From contig NZ_ARVV01000001.1 in the NCBI RefSeq assembly GCF_000385375.1, positions 2,790,001 to 2,854,000 on the forward strand: 64,000 bases of DNA, read 5' to 3'. Below are positions 54,909 through 63,776 of the stretch, in pieces. Under the pieces are notes generated by a model, which saw nothing but the letters and a program-made list of their open reading frames with translations, was not told the DNA's origin and did no database searches. The translations under genes and the position numbers were made by a program. Source of the DNA: Methyloversatilis discipulorum. GTDB lineage: Bacteria; Pseudomonadota; Gammaproteobacteria; Burkholderiales; Rhodocyclaceae. The first letter of the stretch is position 1, and each line of letters begins with the position of its first letter.

Positions 54909-56525
54909 TCAGTCCTCGTCCCGATACCGATTCGTAATCGGATACCGCCAGTCCTTGCCGAACCCCCGCTCCGTCACCCGCACGCCCGGCGGTGCCTGAC
55001 GGCGCTTGTACTCGTTGCGCTTCAGCAGCCCGATCACCCGTTTCACGTCGTTCTCGGCGAAGCCGGCGGCGATGATTTCGCGCGGCGACTGATCGCGCTC
55101 CATATAGGCCTGGATGATGGCGTCGAGGATTTCGTAGGCGGGCAGGCTGTCCTGGTCGGTCTGGTTCGGGCGCAGTTCGGCCGACGGCGCACGGGTCAGG
55201 ATGTTGTCCGGGATGTCGTGGCGCTGGCTGTTGCGCCAGGCGCAGAGGTGGTAGACAAAGGTTTTGTAGATGTCCTTGATCACCGCGAAGCCGCCGGCCA
55301 GGTCGCCGTAGAGCGTCGAATAGCCGACCGCCATTTCGCTCTTGTTGCCGGTGGTGAGCACGATGGCGCCGGTCTTGTTGGACAGCGCCATCAGCATGAT
55401 CATGCGGGCACGGGCCTGCACATTCTCTTCGGTGGTGTCGGCGGCGGCGTCGCCGAACAGCGGCTTCAGCATCTGCTCGAAGGTCTGCATCGCGGGAGCG
55501 ATCGACACTTCGTCGTAACGCACGCCGAGATTGCGCACCAGTTCGCGCGAGTCGTCGAGGCTCATCTGCGCAGTGTAGGGCGACGGCATCATGACCGCAC
55601 GCACGTGCTCGGCGCCGATGGCGTCGACGGCGATGCACAGCGTCAGCGCCGAATCGACGCCACCTGACAGGCCGATCAGCGCCGACCTGAAGCCGTTCTT
55701 GCCGAGGTAGTCGCGCACGCCGAGCACCAGCGCTTCGTAACAGTCCTGTTCGACGGTGGTCTGCCGCGGCAGCGGCTGGGCAACGATGTCGCCGGCGCTG
55801 AATTCGACCGTGGCGAAATGTTCGCGGCAGTGCGGCGCGCGCCAAGCCAGGCGACCGCGGCGGTCGAGCGCGAACGAGGCGCCGTCGAACACCAGTTCGT
55901 CCTGGCCGCCGACCAGATTGCAGTAGACGACCGGAATGCCGGTGGCAAGCACGCGCTCGGCCACCACCTGTTCGCGGGTGACCGGCTTGTTCAGGTGGTA
56001 GGGCGACGCGTTGAGCACGGCCAGCAGCTGTGCGCCGGCAGCTGCGGCGGCTTCGGCCGCGCCCGGCTCCCACACGTCGGCGCAGATGTTCACGCCCACC
56101 TTCACGCCCTCGACGTCGATCACCAGCGGCTGCGTGCCGGCGTCGAAGTAGCGTTCCTCGTCGAACACTTCGTAGTTCGGCAGGCGCATCTTGAAATAGG
56201 TGGCCTCGACGCGGCCGCCACGGATCACGCTGGCGGCGTTGTACCGGCACTCGCCGCTCGCGTGCGGGTGCCCCACCAGCACAGCCAGATCACGCGGTGC
56301 CTCGGCAGCGATGCGGGCCAGCGCGTGCGCGCAGGCGCGGTGAAAGTCCGGGCGCAGCAGCAGGTCTTCCGGCGGGTAGCCGCACAGCGCCAGTTCGGGC
56401 GTCAGCAGCAGGTCGGCGCCCTGCTCCGCCGCGCGGTGCGCGGCGTCGAGAATGAGCGCGGCGTTGTGGTCGAGATCGCCGACCACGCAGTTCAGTTGCG
56501 CAACGGCGATGCGAAGGGTGCTCAT
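54909..56525 (-). CDS. nadE: Glutamine-dependent NAD+ synthetase
   Basis: NadE makes NAD+ from deamido-NAD+, ATP and glutamine. The N-terminal nitrilase-type glutaminase has the triad Glu44 (LTPELALCGYPP), Lys111 (YFKMRLPNYE) and Cys147 (VNICADVWEPG); the C-terminal synthetase has the pyrophosphate loop LSGGVDSAL and the NKSEMAVGY segment. At 538 residues it is the two-domain bacterial type. It lies 5 bases after orn on the same strand and meets the protease genes tail to tail. Confidence 0.96.
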   Translation of the reverse strand: MSTLRIAVAQLNCVVGDLDHNAALILDAAHRAAEQGADLLLTPELALCGYPPEDLLLRPDFHRACAHALARIAAEAPRDLAVLVGHPHASGECRYNAASVIRGGRVEATYFKMRLPNYEVFDEERYFDAGTQPLVIDVEGVKVGVNICADVWEPGAAEAAAAAGAQLLAVLNASPYHLNKPVTREQVVAERVLATGIPVVYCNLVGGQDELVFDGASFALDRRGRLAWRAPHCREHFATVEFSAGDIVAQPLPRQTTVEQDCYEALVLGVRDYLGKNGFRSALIGLSGGVDSALTLCIAVDAIGAEHVRAVMMPSPYTAQMSLDDSRELVRNLGVRYDEVSIAPAMQTFEQMLKPLFGDAAADTTEENVQARARMIMLMALSNKTGAIVLTTGNKSEMAVGYSTLYGDLAGGFAVIKDIYKTFVYHLCAWRNSQRHDIPDNILTRAPSAELRPNQTDQDSLPAYEILDAIIQAYMERDQSPREIIAAGFAENDVKRVIGLLKRNEYKRRQAPPGVRVTERGFGKDWRYPITNRYRDED

Positions 56526-56529
56526 CGCC

Positions 56530-57078
56530 TCACTCCATGCGCAGGAAGTGTTCGCGGTAGAACTTCAGTTCGTCTATCGATTCGTAGATGTCGGCCAGCG
56601 CCTCATGCCGCTGCGCCTTCTTGAACTGCGCGGCCAGTTGCGGCCGCCAGCGCTTGCACAGTTCCTTCAGCGTCGACACGTCGAGGTTGCGGTAGTGAAA
56701 CCAGGCTTCGAGCGTCGGCATGTGGCGGGCGAGGAAGCGCCGGTCCTGGCAGATCGAGTTGCCGCAGATCGGGCTGGTGCGCTCGGGTACGTACTGGCTG
56801 AGGAAAGCGATCATCTGCGCGGCCGCTTCGTTCTCGTCCAGCGTCGAGGCGCGCACGCGTTCGGTCAGGCCTGACTTGCCATGGGTGGCGGTGTTCCAGC
56901 TGTCCATGCCGCCGAGCACTTCGTCGGACTGATGCACCACCAGCACCGGGCCCTCCGCGATCACTTCGAGATTGGCGTCGGTGACCACGCAGGCCAGTTC
57001 GATCACGCGGTCGTTGTCCGGATCCAGTCCGGTCATTTCCATGTCCAGCCAGACGAGATGTGTGAGGTCCTGTGCCAT
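56530..57078 (-). CDS. orn: Oligoribonuclease
   Basis: Orn is the DEDDh 3'-5' exoribonuclease that degrades dinucleotides, including pGpG from c-di-GMP. The first acidic pair is in [11 protein letters not shown], with [13 protein letters not shown] and the histidine region [11 protein letters not shown] further on. The 182-residue length from ATG at 57078 is normal; an upstream TTG would add six residues. It is the first gene of an orn-nadE pair and diverges from the M48 protease. Confidence 0.95.
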   Translation of the reverse strand: MAQDLTHLVWLDMEMTGLDPDNDRVIELACVVTDANLEVIAEGPVLVVHQSDEVLGGMDSWNTATHGKSGLTERVRASTLDENEAAAQMIAFLSQYVPERTSPICGNSICQDRRFLARHMPTLEAWFHYRNLDVSTLKELCKRWRPQLAAQFKKAQRHEALADIYESIDELKFYREHFLRME

Positions 57079-57107
57079 AATCGAGAAAATTTCCAAGCGG
57101 GATTAAT

Positions 57108-57123
57108 GCGTTCGTCCGAACGC
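57108..57123. promoter_or_regulatory. Short palindrome in the orn / M48 divergent gap
   Basis: GCGTTCG and CGAACGC arms with a 2-base centre lie 30 bases before the orn ATG and 96 bases before the M48 gene. It could be an operator for either gene; no known regulator consensus was recognised. Confidence 0.3.
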
Positions 57124-57218
57124 GGATCGGCCCGATTTTGTCACACTCGCGTGACCTGGACTGAGTCTAAATTGACTCTGATCCTGACCGGAACCGCATC
57201 CACCCGAGGCAACCCACC

Positions 57219-58451
57219 ATGCTCACCGAAATCTTCGTCGCCGCTCTCGTGCTGACCACCGGCGTGCGCCTGTGGCTGGCCACCCGTCACCGCGCCCACG
57301 TCGCCGCCCACCGCAGCGAAGTGCCGGTCGCCTTCCGCGAAGCGATTCCGCTCGATGCCCACCAGAAGGCCGCCGACTACACGGTCGCGCGCGCCGGTCT
57401 CGGCCGCGCCGACGTCGTCATCGGCGCGCTGTGGCTGCTGGTGCTGACGCTGGGCGGCGGCCTGCAGTGGATGTTCGATCTGGCCGGCCGCCTCGCCGGC
57501 GACGGCATGGTGCGTGACCTCGTGTTCATCGGCATCGTCGCCTTCGCCTCGTCGCTGATCGACCTGCCGGTGCTCATGTGGCGCACCTTCGTGATCGAAC
57601 AGCGCTTCGGCTTCAACAAGATGACGCTGGGCATGTTCTTCGGCGACCAGATCAAGCACGGCCTGATCGGCGCCGCCATCGGCGCACCGGCGGTCGCCGC
57701 GGTGCTGTGGATCATGGACAGCCTCGGCGCCGCGTGGTGGGTGTACGCCTGGGCCTTCTGGCTCACCTTCAGCCTCGCCATGATGGTGCTCTATCCGACC
57801 TTCATCGCACCGCTGTTCAACAAGTTCGAGCCGATGCCGGCAGGCGAGCTGCGCAGCCGCATCGAGGCGCTGCTGGAACGCTGCGGCTTCCGCTCCGACG
57901 GCCTGTTCGTGATGGACGGCTCGCGCCGCTCGGCGCACGGCAACGCCTACTTCACCGGCTTCGGCAAGGGCAAGCGCATCGTGTTCTTCGACACCCTGCT
58001 CAACCGCCTTGGCGGCGACGAGATCGAAGCGGTGCTGGCGCACGAGCTGGGCCACTACAAGCACCACCACATCTGGAAGCGCGTCGGCTGGATCGCCGCC
58101 GGCAGCCTCGCCTTCTTCGCCCTGCTCGGCTGGCTGGTCGACGCGCCGTGGTTCTTCGAACAGCTGGGCGTATCGTCGCAGGGCGATGCGATGGCGCTGA
58201 CGCTGTTCGCTCTCGTAATACCGGTGTTCAGCTTCCCGCTGTCGCCCATCCTGTCGCTGATGTCGCGCAAGCACGAGTTCGAGGCCGACGCCTACGCCGT
58301 AGCACAGACCCGCGCCGACTGGCTGGTCACCGCGCTGGTCAAGCTGTACCGCGACAACGCCTCGACGCTGACGCCGGACCCGCTGTACTCGCAGTTCTAC
58401 GACTCCCACCCGCCGGCCGCGCTGCGCGTGGCGCGGCTGCAATCCACCTGA
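57219..58451 (+). CDS. M48-family CAAX-type (Ste24-like) membrane metalloprotease
   Basis: This 410-residue inner-membrane protease has several transmembrane segments and the zinc motif HELGH (His275-Glu276-x-x-His279), with the second-helix glutamate in HEFEADAYA. The N-terminal region resembles the CAAX prenyl protease N-terminal domain. Bacterial members are thought to take part in membrane protein quality control. The downstream pterin dehydratase gene begins two bases after the stop, so the genes are likely cotranscribed. Confidence 0.92.
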   Translation: MLTEIFVAALVLTTGVRLWLATRHRAHVAAHRSEVPVAFREAIPLDAHQKAADYTVARAGLGRADVVIGALWLLVLTLGGGLQWMFDLAGRLAGDGMVRDLVFIGIVAFASSLIDLPVLMWRTFVIEQRFGFNKMTLGMFFGDQIKHGLIGAAIGAPAVAAVLWIMDSLGAAWWVYAWAFWLTFSLAMMVLYPTFIAPLFNKFEPMPAGELRSRIEALLERCGFRSDGLFVMDGSRRSAHGNAYFTGFGKGKRIVFFDTLLNRLGGDEIEAVLAHELGHYKHHHIWKRVGWIAAGSLAFFALLGWLVDAPWFFEQLGVSSQGDAMALTLFALVIPVFSFPLSPILSLMSRKHEFEADAYAVAQTRADWLVTALVKLYRDNASTLTPDPLYSQFYDSHPPAALRVARLQST

Positions 58452-58453
58452 CG

Positions 58454-58792
58454 ATGACCGCACAAGAACTCGCACAACAACACTGCACGCCGCAAAAGGG
58501 CGCCCACCGCCGCATCGAGGACGAGGCGCTCGCCGCGGCCCTGAAGGACCTGCGCGGCTGGATCGAAATCGACAAGCACATCGCCAAGGACTTCCAGTTC
58601 ACCGACTACGCGCAGACCGTCGCCTTCGTGAATCAGGTCGCCGCGCTGGCTGCGGCCGAAGATCACCACCCGGACATCATGTTCGGCGCCAACCGCGTAC
58701 GCGTGGTGTTCACCACGCACAGCGTGCGCGGTGTGTCCCTCAACGACCTGATCTGCGCCGCCCGCATCGAGGCGATGCGCGACGCCGCCTGA
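58454..58792 (+). CDS. phhB: 4a-hydroxytetrahydrobiopterin dehydratase (pterin carbinolamine dehydratase)
   Basis: This 112-residue protein has the pterin dehydratase fold and the active-site EDHHPDI motif, followed by VRVVFTTHSVRGVSLNDL. In bacteria with phenylalanine hydroxylase it regenerates the pterin cofactor, but no phhA is near, and it can also act in molybdopterin or C1-pterin chemistry. ATG at 58454 is two bases after the protease stop; the longer frame upstream is an overlapping shadow. RsgA follows 4 bases later. Confidence 0.92.
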   Translation: MTAQELAQQHCTPQKGAHRRIEDEALAAALKDLRGWIEIDKHIAKDFQFTDYAQTVAFVNQVAALAAAEDHHPDIMFGANRVRVVFTTHSVRGVSLNDLICAARIEAMRDAA

Positions 58793-58796
58793 CGGT

Positions 58797-59681
58797 TTGA
58801 AAAAAACTCTGCAGCCGGCCGCCCGCATCGTGTCGGCCCACGGCCGGCACTACGTTGCACGGCTGGAGGACGGGCGCGAACTGCAGGCCTTCCCGCGCGG
58901 CAAGAAGTCGGACATCGCCTGCGGCGACCGCGTGCTGCTCGACATCCAGGGCGAGGACCAGGCGCGCATCGCCGAAGTGCTGCCGCGCACCAGCCTGCTC
59001 TACCGCAAGGACATGTGGAAGCAGAAGATGGTCGCCGCCAACGTCGATCTGGTCGCCATCGTCGTCGCCACCGAACCGTCGTTCAGCCCGGAACTGATTT
59101 CGCGCATCCTCGTTGCGTGCGAAGCGCAGCAGCTGCAGACGCTGATCGTGCTGAACAAGTGCGACCTCACCGCCTCGCTCGACGCCGCCCGCGCTGCGCT
59201 CGCACCGTTCCGTGCGCTGGGTTACGAGGTGCTTGAGATGAGCGCGGTCGAAGGCGCGGACGCACTGCGCCCCTTCCTGCGCGATCACACCAGCGTGTTC
59301 ACCGGCCAGTCCGGCATGGGCAAGTCGACGCTGGTCAATGCGCTGGTGCCCGAAGCGCGCGCCGCGACGCGCGAGGTGTCGCAGGCACTCGATTCGGGCA
59401 AGCACACCACCACCTACGCAAAGCTCTACGCGCTCGACGGTGGCGGCGCGTTGATCGACAGCCCGGGCCTGCAGGAATTCGGTCTCGCCCAGCTCGACGT
59501 AAACGACCTCGAACAGGCTTTCCCGGATTTCCGTCCGCACCTGGGCACATGCCGCTTCCGCGACTGCGCGCACGACAGCGAACCGGGCTGCGGCCTGCGC
59601 GACCACGTCGCGCCTGACCGCCTGGCGCTCTATCACCTGCTGCGCCACGAAATCACCACGGCAGCTGCCCCGCAGTACTGA
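58797..59681 (+). CDS. rsgA: Ribosome small-subunit maturation GTPase RsgA
   Basis: RsgA is a circularly permuted GTPase that checks the decoding centre of the 30S subunit. This 294-residue protein has the N-terminal OB domain, then the permuted order G4 (LNKCDL) before G1 (FTGQSGMGKST) and G3 (DSPGLQEFG), and a C-terminal zinc-binding cluster (CRFRDCAHDSEPGC). The start codon is TTG at 58797, 4 bases after phhB. Length and motif order are typical. Confidence 0.94.
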   Translation: MKKTLQPAARIVSAHGRHYVARLEDGRELQAFPRGKKSDIACGDRVLLDIQGEDQARIAEVLPRTSLLYRKDMWKQKMVAANVDLVAIVVATEPSFSPELISRILVACEAQQLQTLIVLNKCDLTASLDAARAALAPFRALGYEVLEMSAVEGADALRPFLRDHTSVFTGQSGMGKSTLVNALVPEARAATREVSQALDSGKHTTTYAKLYALDGGGALIDSPGLQEFGLAQLDVNDLEQAFPDFRPHLGTCRFRDCAHDSEPGCGLRDHVAPDRLALYHLLRHEITTAAAPQY

Positions 59682-59753
59682 GCTGCAAGATTCAAGCGGC
59701 AAGAAAATCCGGAGCCCGCGCGTCTTGAACCTTGCAGATTGAATCTTGCAGCT
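59681..59753. terminator. Inverted repeat between rsgA and pelG (possible bidirectional terminator)
   Basis: A 15-bp arm (59681-59695, AGCTGCAAGATTCAA) pairs perfectly with 59739-59753, around a 43-base loop that repeats CTTGAA and CTTGCAG-like pieces of the arm. It separates the plus-strand rsgA operon from the minus-strand Pel genes, whose last stop is at 59761. No long U-run follows, so it may act with Rho or be a repeat unit. Confidence 0.5.
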
Positions 59754-59760
59754 TGCCTCT

Positions 59761-61131
59761 CTACTGCAGCATGAAAGTCTCGTACTCCAGCCGCCCCAGC
59801 TTCCGGTCCAGCGCCCACAGGCCCAGCGTCAGCGTCAGCAGCACCGACAGCGCGTAGCCATAGCCGTAGAAGCTGGCACCGAGCTGGAATGACAAGGCAG
59901 TGAAGGCGATGTTGGACAGACAGAAGAAGCCGCACAGCGCGAGAATGATGCGGCGCTGGTCGAGGTAGAAGAACACGTTCAGCAGCGCCAGCAGACCGAC
60001 CTGCAGGCTGGCGGCCAGGGTCTGGATGTAGAGCAGAGGCAGGTTCAGTTCCGAAATCTCCAGCACCGCGAACACCGCCGGACCGGCGACGATGGCGGCC
60101 AGCATGGCCAGCGTCTGGATCTTGCCGATCTCGGCCAGCCCCTGGCGGATCGAGTACACCATCTCGTCTCGCATGTCCTCGATGTACTCGAGCGAACCGC
60201 CGGTGCGCACCGCGTCGAAGAAGCGGTCGTAGTACTCGACGAAATCGGTTTCGATGCGCACCAGGAACACCGCCATGCCCGGAATGATGGACAGATAGGC
60301 CATGAACACCGGCAGGTCGTAGATGACCGACGCGCGCAGCGGTCCGATGATGGCGTCCGACGTTTCCGGCCAGCTCCAGAACATGAACTTGTCCACCCAG
60401 ACGCCTAGGTTGTACAGCAGGCCGATCAGCATCAGCGACGGATAGCGCGTCTCGCGGCGGGCGAATTCGTAGGAAATCGTCATCCGCGAGCGGTAGTGCC
60501 AGGCGGTGATCATCCACATGCCGACGAACAGCACGAAGTGCCCGAGCACGAATCCACCCAGCAGGCCTTCGAGCCCCCACGGCCGCGCCGCCAGCGCCGA
60601 CAGCACGGTGACCGCGTAGCCGAGCGCGTACAGCAGCAGGATGGCGCGGTACATCTTCAGGCCGGACAGGAAGATGGTGGCCACCCAGATGCCGCACAAC
60701 AGCACGAAGCCCGCCAGCATCAGCAGCCGATAGGACACCGACAGGCCGGCGAACAGCGTGAAGGCGAGCAGCAGCCCGACCACGCCGGCAACGGCCAGCA
60801 CCCACAGCAGCAGGCCGTTGAAGTTCGACATCACGAGGTCGTCGCGCTTCTCGAACAGGCGGTCGGAAATGAAGCGGGTGAAGGCGAGCTGCACCAGGCC
60901 GGTCAGGATGAGCGAGCTCGAGATCAGATAGGTGACCGACACCTGGAACTGGGTGATCAGGAATTCCGGCACCACCACCGCGCGCGACAGCAGACCCACC
61001 ATCAGGATGCCGACGATGGACAGCACCCACGGTCCGGAGCCGATCACGCCGGCGTAGCTGTAGGCCTGGACCAGCCCGAGCAGACTGTCCTTCTTCAGCA
61101 GCTTGCGCAGTTCGAAACCGATGCCGGCCAT
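59761..61131 (-). CDS. pelG: Pel exopolysaccharide inner-membrane transporter PelG
   Basis: PelG is a 456-residue polytopic membrane protein (about twelve hydrophobic segments, e.g. GVIGSGPWVLSIVGILMVGLL) of the Wzx/MOP-like type, and moves the Pel polysaccharide across the inner membrane with PelD, PelE and PelF. The N terminus GIGFELRKLLKKD is characteristic. The ATG overlaps the pelF TGA by one base (TGATG). It is the last gene of the visible Pel run. Confidence 0.94.
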   Translation of the reverse strand: MAGIGFELRKLLKKDSLLGLVQAYSYAGVIGSGPWVLSIVGILMVGLLSRAVVVPEFLITQFQVSVTYLISSSLILTGLVQLAFTRFISDRLFEKRDDLVMSNFNGLLLWVLAVAGVVGLLLAFTLFAGLSVSYRLLMLAGFVLLCGIWVATIFLSGLKMYRAILLLYALGYAVTVLSALAARPWGLEGLLGGFVLGHFVLFVGMWMITAWHYRSRMTISYEFARRETRYPSLMLIGLLYNLGVWVDKFMFWSWPETSDAIIGPLRASVIYDLPVFMAYLSIIPGMAVFLVRIETDFVEYYDRFFDAVRTGGSLEYIEDMRDEMVYSIRQGLAEIGKIQTLAMLAAIVAGPAVFAVLEISELNLPLLYIQTLAASLQVGLLALLNVFFYLDQRRIILALCGFFCLSNIAFTALSFQLGASFYGYGYALSVLLTLTLGLWALDRKLGRLEYETFMLQ

Positions 61132-62708
61132 CAGCGCGCTCCGTGTCCGAACGGGCAGCCGCCGGCGCCGCGCGTGTCGCGCGCCAGCGCTTCGTCATAG
61201 ACGGCGCGGTAGCGGTCGAACATCAGCGCGTCGCTGTAGTAACGCTCGACGCGAGCGATGCCCGCATGCTGCGCCGCCTGCCAGGCCGCACCGTCGTTCA
61301 GCAGTTCGAGCGCAGCGTCGGCCAGCGCCTGCGGGTCGGCGATGCCGACCACGCGGCCTGCGGCACCCAGCGCCTCGTCCTCCTCGCCCAGACCGTACAT
61401 CAGCTGGCGGCAGGAGCCGACGTCGGTCGACACGGCCGGCACGCCGGCTGCATAGCCTTCGAGCAGCACCAGCGGCAGCGCCTCGGAAATCGACGACAGC
61501 ACGACCAGACCGATCCTGGGCATCAGCTCGTCTATCTTCTGCATGCCGAGAAAGCGCACGTTGTCGGACAGGCCGAGGCTGTCGACCAGGTTGCGGCACT
61601 CCTCGGCGTATGCCGGATCCTCGTCGGCCGGACCGGCGATCCAGCCCTGCGCCTCGGGCATGCGATTGACCACGCGACGCATCGCGCGCACGAAGGTCTT
61701 GATGTCCTTGATCGGCACCACGCGGCCGATCAGGCACAGCACCGGCGGCACGACGTCCGGCCGCTGCGCGCGCAGCGGCGCCAGCCGCTGTATCGCCACA
61801 CCGTTCGGAATGTTGCGCGTGCGCGCTGCGTCCGCGCCGTCGGCCACCTGACGCAGCCGGTTGGTTTCGTACAGCGCGATGATGGGGTCGGCGGCGGCGT
61901 AGGTGATGCGTCCCAGCCATTCGAAGAAGCGTATCCACAGCTGGCGGAAGTAGCTCAGCTCCGACGCGTCCTTCTGGAACACGTTGCGGTTGTCGCGTAT
62001 CCACTCGTTCTGGTAGAGGTCGATCTTGCGTTCCTTGGTGTAGATGCCGTGTTCCGACAGCACCAGCGGACGCCCGGTCGACTGCGCCAGCATGGCGCCG
62101 AGAAAGCCGGCGTAACCGGTCGACACGCTGTGATAGACCTTGGCCGGCACCAGCGTGTGTGCGATGCGGGCGAGCTGCCACAACGGCTGGTGCATGATGC
62201 GCACCGTCCAGAAGTAATCGACGAAGCTCGGGTCGCTGCAGTACTTGCGGTAGCGGTCGGTAACGATGTCCCACGACGCTTCGCTGCGCAGGAAGGCGTC
62301 GAGATCGATGCGTCCGCCGGGCCGGATGTCGCGGCAGGCTTCGGCGAACAACGCCTCGACGTCAGCGCCGCCATGGCGGAAGGATTCGTGCAGCGCCGCC
62401 ATCCGCTCGAAGGCCTGCGCGTCGCCGGCCATGCCGGATTTGCGGTCGTGGGCACTGGCGCCGCCGCCGAGGTCGTCGTGCAGGTAGTGCGCTTCCAGAT
62501 GCACGACGTTGTCCGGCAGCGCATAGCGCATGTCGCCGTAGTCGCTGCGCCGGCTGCCGATGAAAACGACGGCGAAACGCAGGTCGGGGTGGGCGCGGAT
62601 GATCTGGTTCACCCAGCTCGACACGCCACCCGATACATAGGGGAAGGTGCCCTCCAGCAACAGCGCCACGTCGACGCCCTGCTCCGCGCGGCGGATCACC
62701 TCACTCAC
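61131..62708 (-). CDS. pelF: Pel polysaccharide glycosyltransferase PelF
   Basis: PelF is the cytosolic GT4-family glycosyltransferase of the Pel system, thought to polymerise GalNAc/GlcNAc from UDP-sugars. This 525-residue protein has the N-terminal donor-fold start VALLLEGTFPYVSGGVSSWV, then the GT4 C-terminal domain with LCLIGRVVPIKDIKTF and the SSISEALPLVLLEGYAAG acidic site. The GTG at 62708 has a strong GGAGGA site. It is immediately upstream of pelG and 66 bases after pelE. Confidence 0.95.
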   Translation of the reverse strand: MSEVIRRAEQGVDVALLLEGTFPYVSGGVSSWVNQIIRAHPDLRFAVVFIGSRRSDYGDMRYALPDNVVHLEAHYLHDDLGGGASAHDRKSGMAGDAQAFERMAALHESFRHGGADVEALFAEACRDIRPGGRIDLDAFLRSEASWDIVTDRYRKYCSDPSFVDYFWTVRIMHQPLWQLARIAHTLVPAKVYHSVSTGYAGFLGAMLAQSTGRPLVLSEHGIYTKERKIDLYQNEWIRDNRNVFQKDASELSYFRQLWIRFFEWLGRITYAAADPIIALYETNRLRQVADGADAARTRNIPNGVAIQRLAPLRAQRPDVVPPVLCLIGRVVPIKDIKTFVRAMRRVVNRMPEAQGWIAGPADEDPAYAEECRNLVDSLGLSDNVRFLGMQKIDELMPRIGLVVLSSISEALPLVLLEGYAAGVPAVSTDVGSCRQLMYGLGEEDEALGAAGRVVGIADPQALADAALELLNDGAAWQAAQHAGIARVERYYSDALMFDRYRAVYDEALARDTRGAGGCPFGHGAR

Positions 62709-62774
62709 TGGATGTTCCTCCGTCGCTGCCGCACGAAGGGAGGCTGCGGTCGAACCGATCGATCAGTGCTGCAC

Positions 62775-63776
62775 TCATGCCTGCCCCCAGAATTTCAGCA
62801 CCGGCTGCAGCCGCGACAGGCCTTCCCAGTCCTGCATCGTCTGCAGCAGCGCGCGCACCTGCGTGAAGTCGCGTCGCGCGAACGCCAGTTCGGCCAGATA
62901 GGGCACGACGCGCGAAGCGGGCAGACCCAGTTCGCGCGCACGCCGGTAGGCCGCATCGGCCTCCTCCAGCCGTCCCATCTGCTGCAGCAGTCGGCCGTGC
63001 TGCAGATGCAGCGCCGGGTCGTTGCCGCGCGTCTGCAGTGCGATCTCGCTGTAGCGCAGCGCCTCGCCGACCGCATAGTCGAGCAGGTCGCCCTGCACCA
63101 GCCCCTGATAGATCAGCTCCCAGTAGAGCGCCGCCAGCTGATGCGCGACGCGGCTGCGCTGTTCGCCGTCGCGGCTCGCCGCGTAACGCTGACGCGCCTC
63201 GTGGATGTCGGCGTTGAGCCGCTTCTCGCGGCTGTCGAGCAGGCCGTAGGCGAGCAGGCGCAGGTCGTCCTCCGAATCGCCGAGCAGTTCGCGCAACACC
63301 GGCGAACCGATGCGCGACGGCGCGTGCGACAGCGCCACCATTGCGCGCAGACGCTGCGGCACCGGTGCGCGTTCGTTCTTCAGGAACTGACGCACGCCGG
63401 CTTGACGGAAGCCGGCGGCCGACTTCTCGCTGCTTTCGTGGATGTCCAGATCCGGAAGCCGCACCGCCGAGAAGCGCTGCGGCGCCTTCAGCCGCGGCAA
63501 CAGGTGGCGCATCAGCGCGCCCGCCAGCACGCCGACGAAACCGAGTACCGGCACGAAGAAGATGCAGCTGAACAGCAGTGCCAGCACGCTCGTGCGCGGC
63601 TTCGAGCGGGCCGGCGGAATCAGCGCATAAACCGCCAGCGCGAGCATCAGGCTGGCCGGCGCGTGTGCCGCCAGGTAGGCGGACAGCGCGAGATCCGGCG
63701 CCTCGATGTTGCCGAGGCCGTAGAAGGCGGTCAGCTCGGCGAGCAGCGCAGCGAAGGCGAGTTGGCTACTGCCCAT
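62775..63776 (-). CDS. pelE: Pel biosynthesis protein PelE
   Basis: This 333-residue inner-membrane protein has hydrophobic N-terminal segments (about 4-100), then a cytosolic TPR-type half (e.g. GNDPALHLQHGRLLQQMGRLEEADAAYRRA). In Pseudomonas, PelE links the c-di-GMP receptor PelD to PelF. Its ATG overlaps the pelD end by 11 bases. The order pelD-E-F-G is conserved. Confidence 0.92.
   Translation of the reverse strand: MGSSQLAFAALLAELTAFYGLGNIEAPDLALSAYLAAHAPASLMLALAVYALIPPARSKPRTSVLALLFSCIFFVPVLGFVGVLAGALMRHLLPRLKAPQRFSAVRLPDLDIHESSEKSAAGFRQAGVRQFLKNERAPVPQRLRAMVALSHAPSRIGSPVLRELLGDSEDDLRLLAYGLLDSREKRLNADIHEARQRYAASRDGEQRSRVAHQLAALYWELIYQGLVQGDLLDYAVGEALRYSEIALQTRGNDPALHLQHGRLLQQMGRLEEADAAYRRARELGLPASRVVPYLAELAFARRDFTQVRALLQTMQDWEGLSRLQPVLKFWGQA

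Noticed and set aside
57108..57123. SOS box for the orn / M48 region
   Set aside because: The GCGTTCG-N2-CGAACGC palindrome does not fit the CTGT-N8-ACAG LexA consensus of betaproteobacteria.
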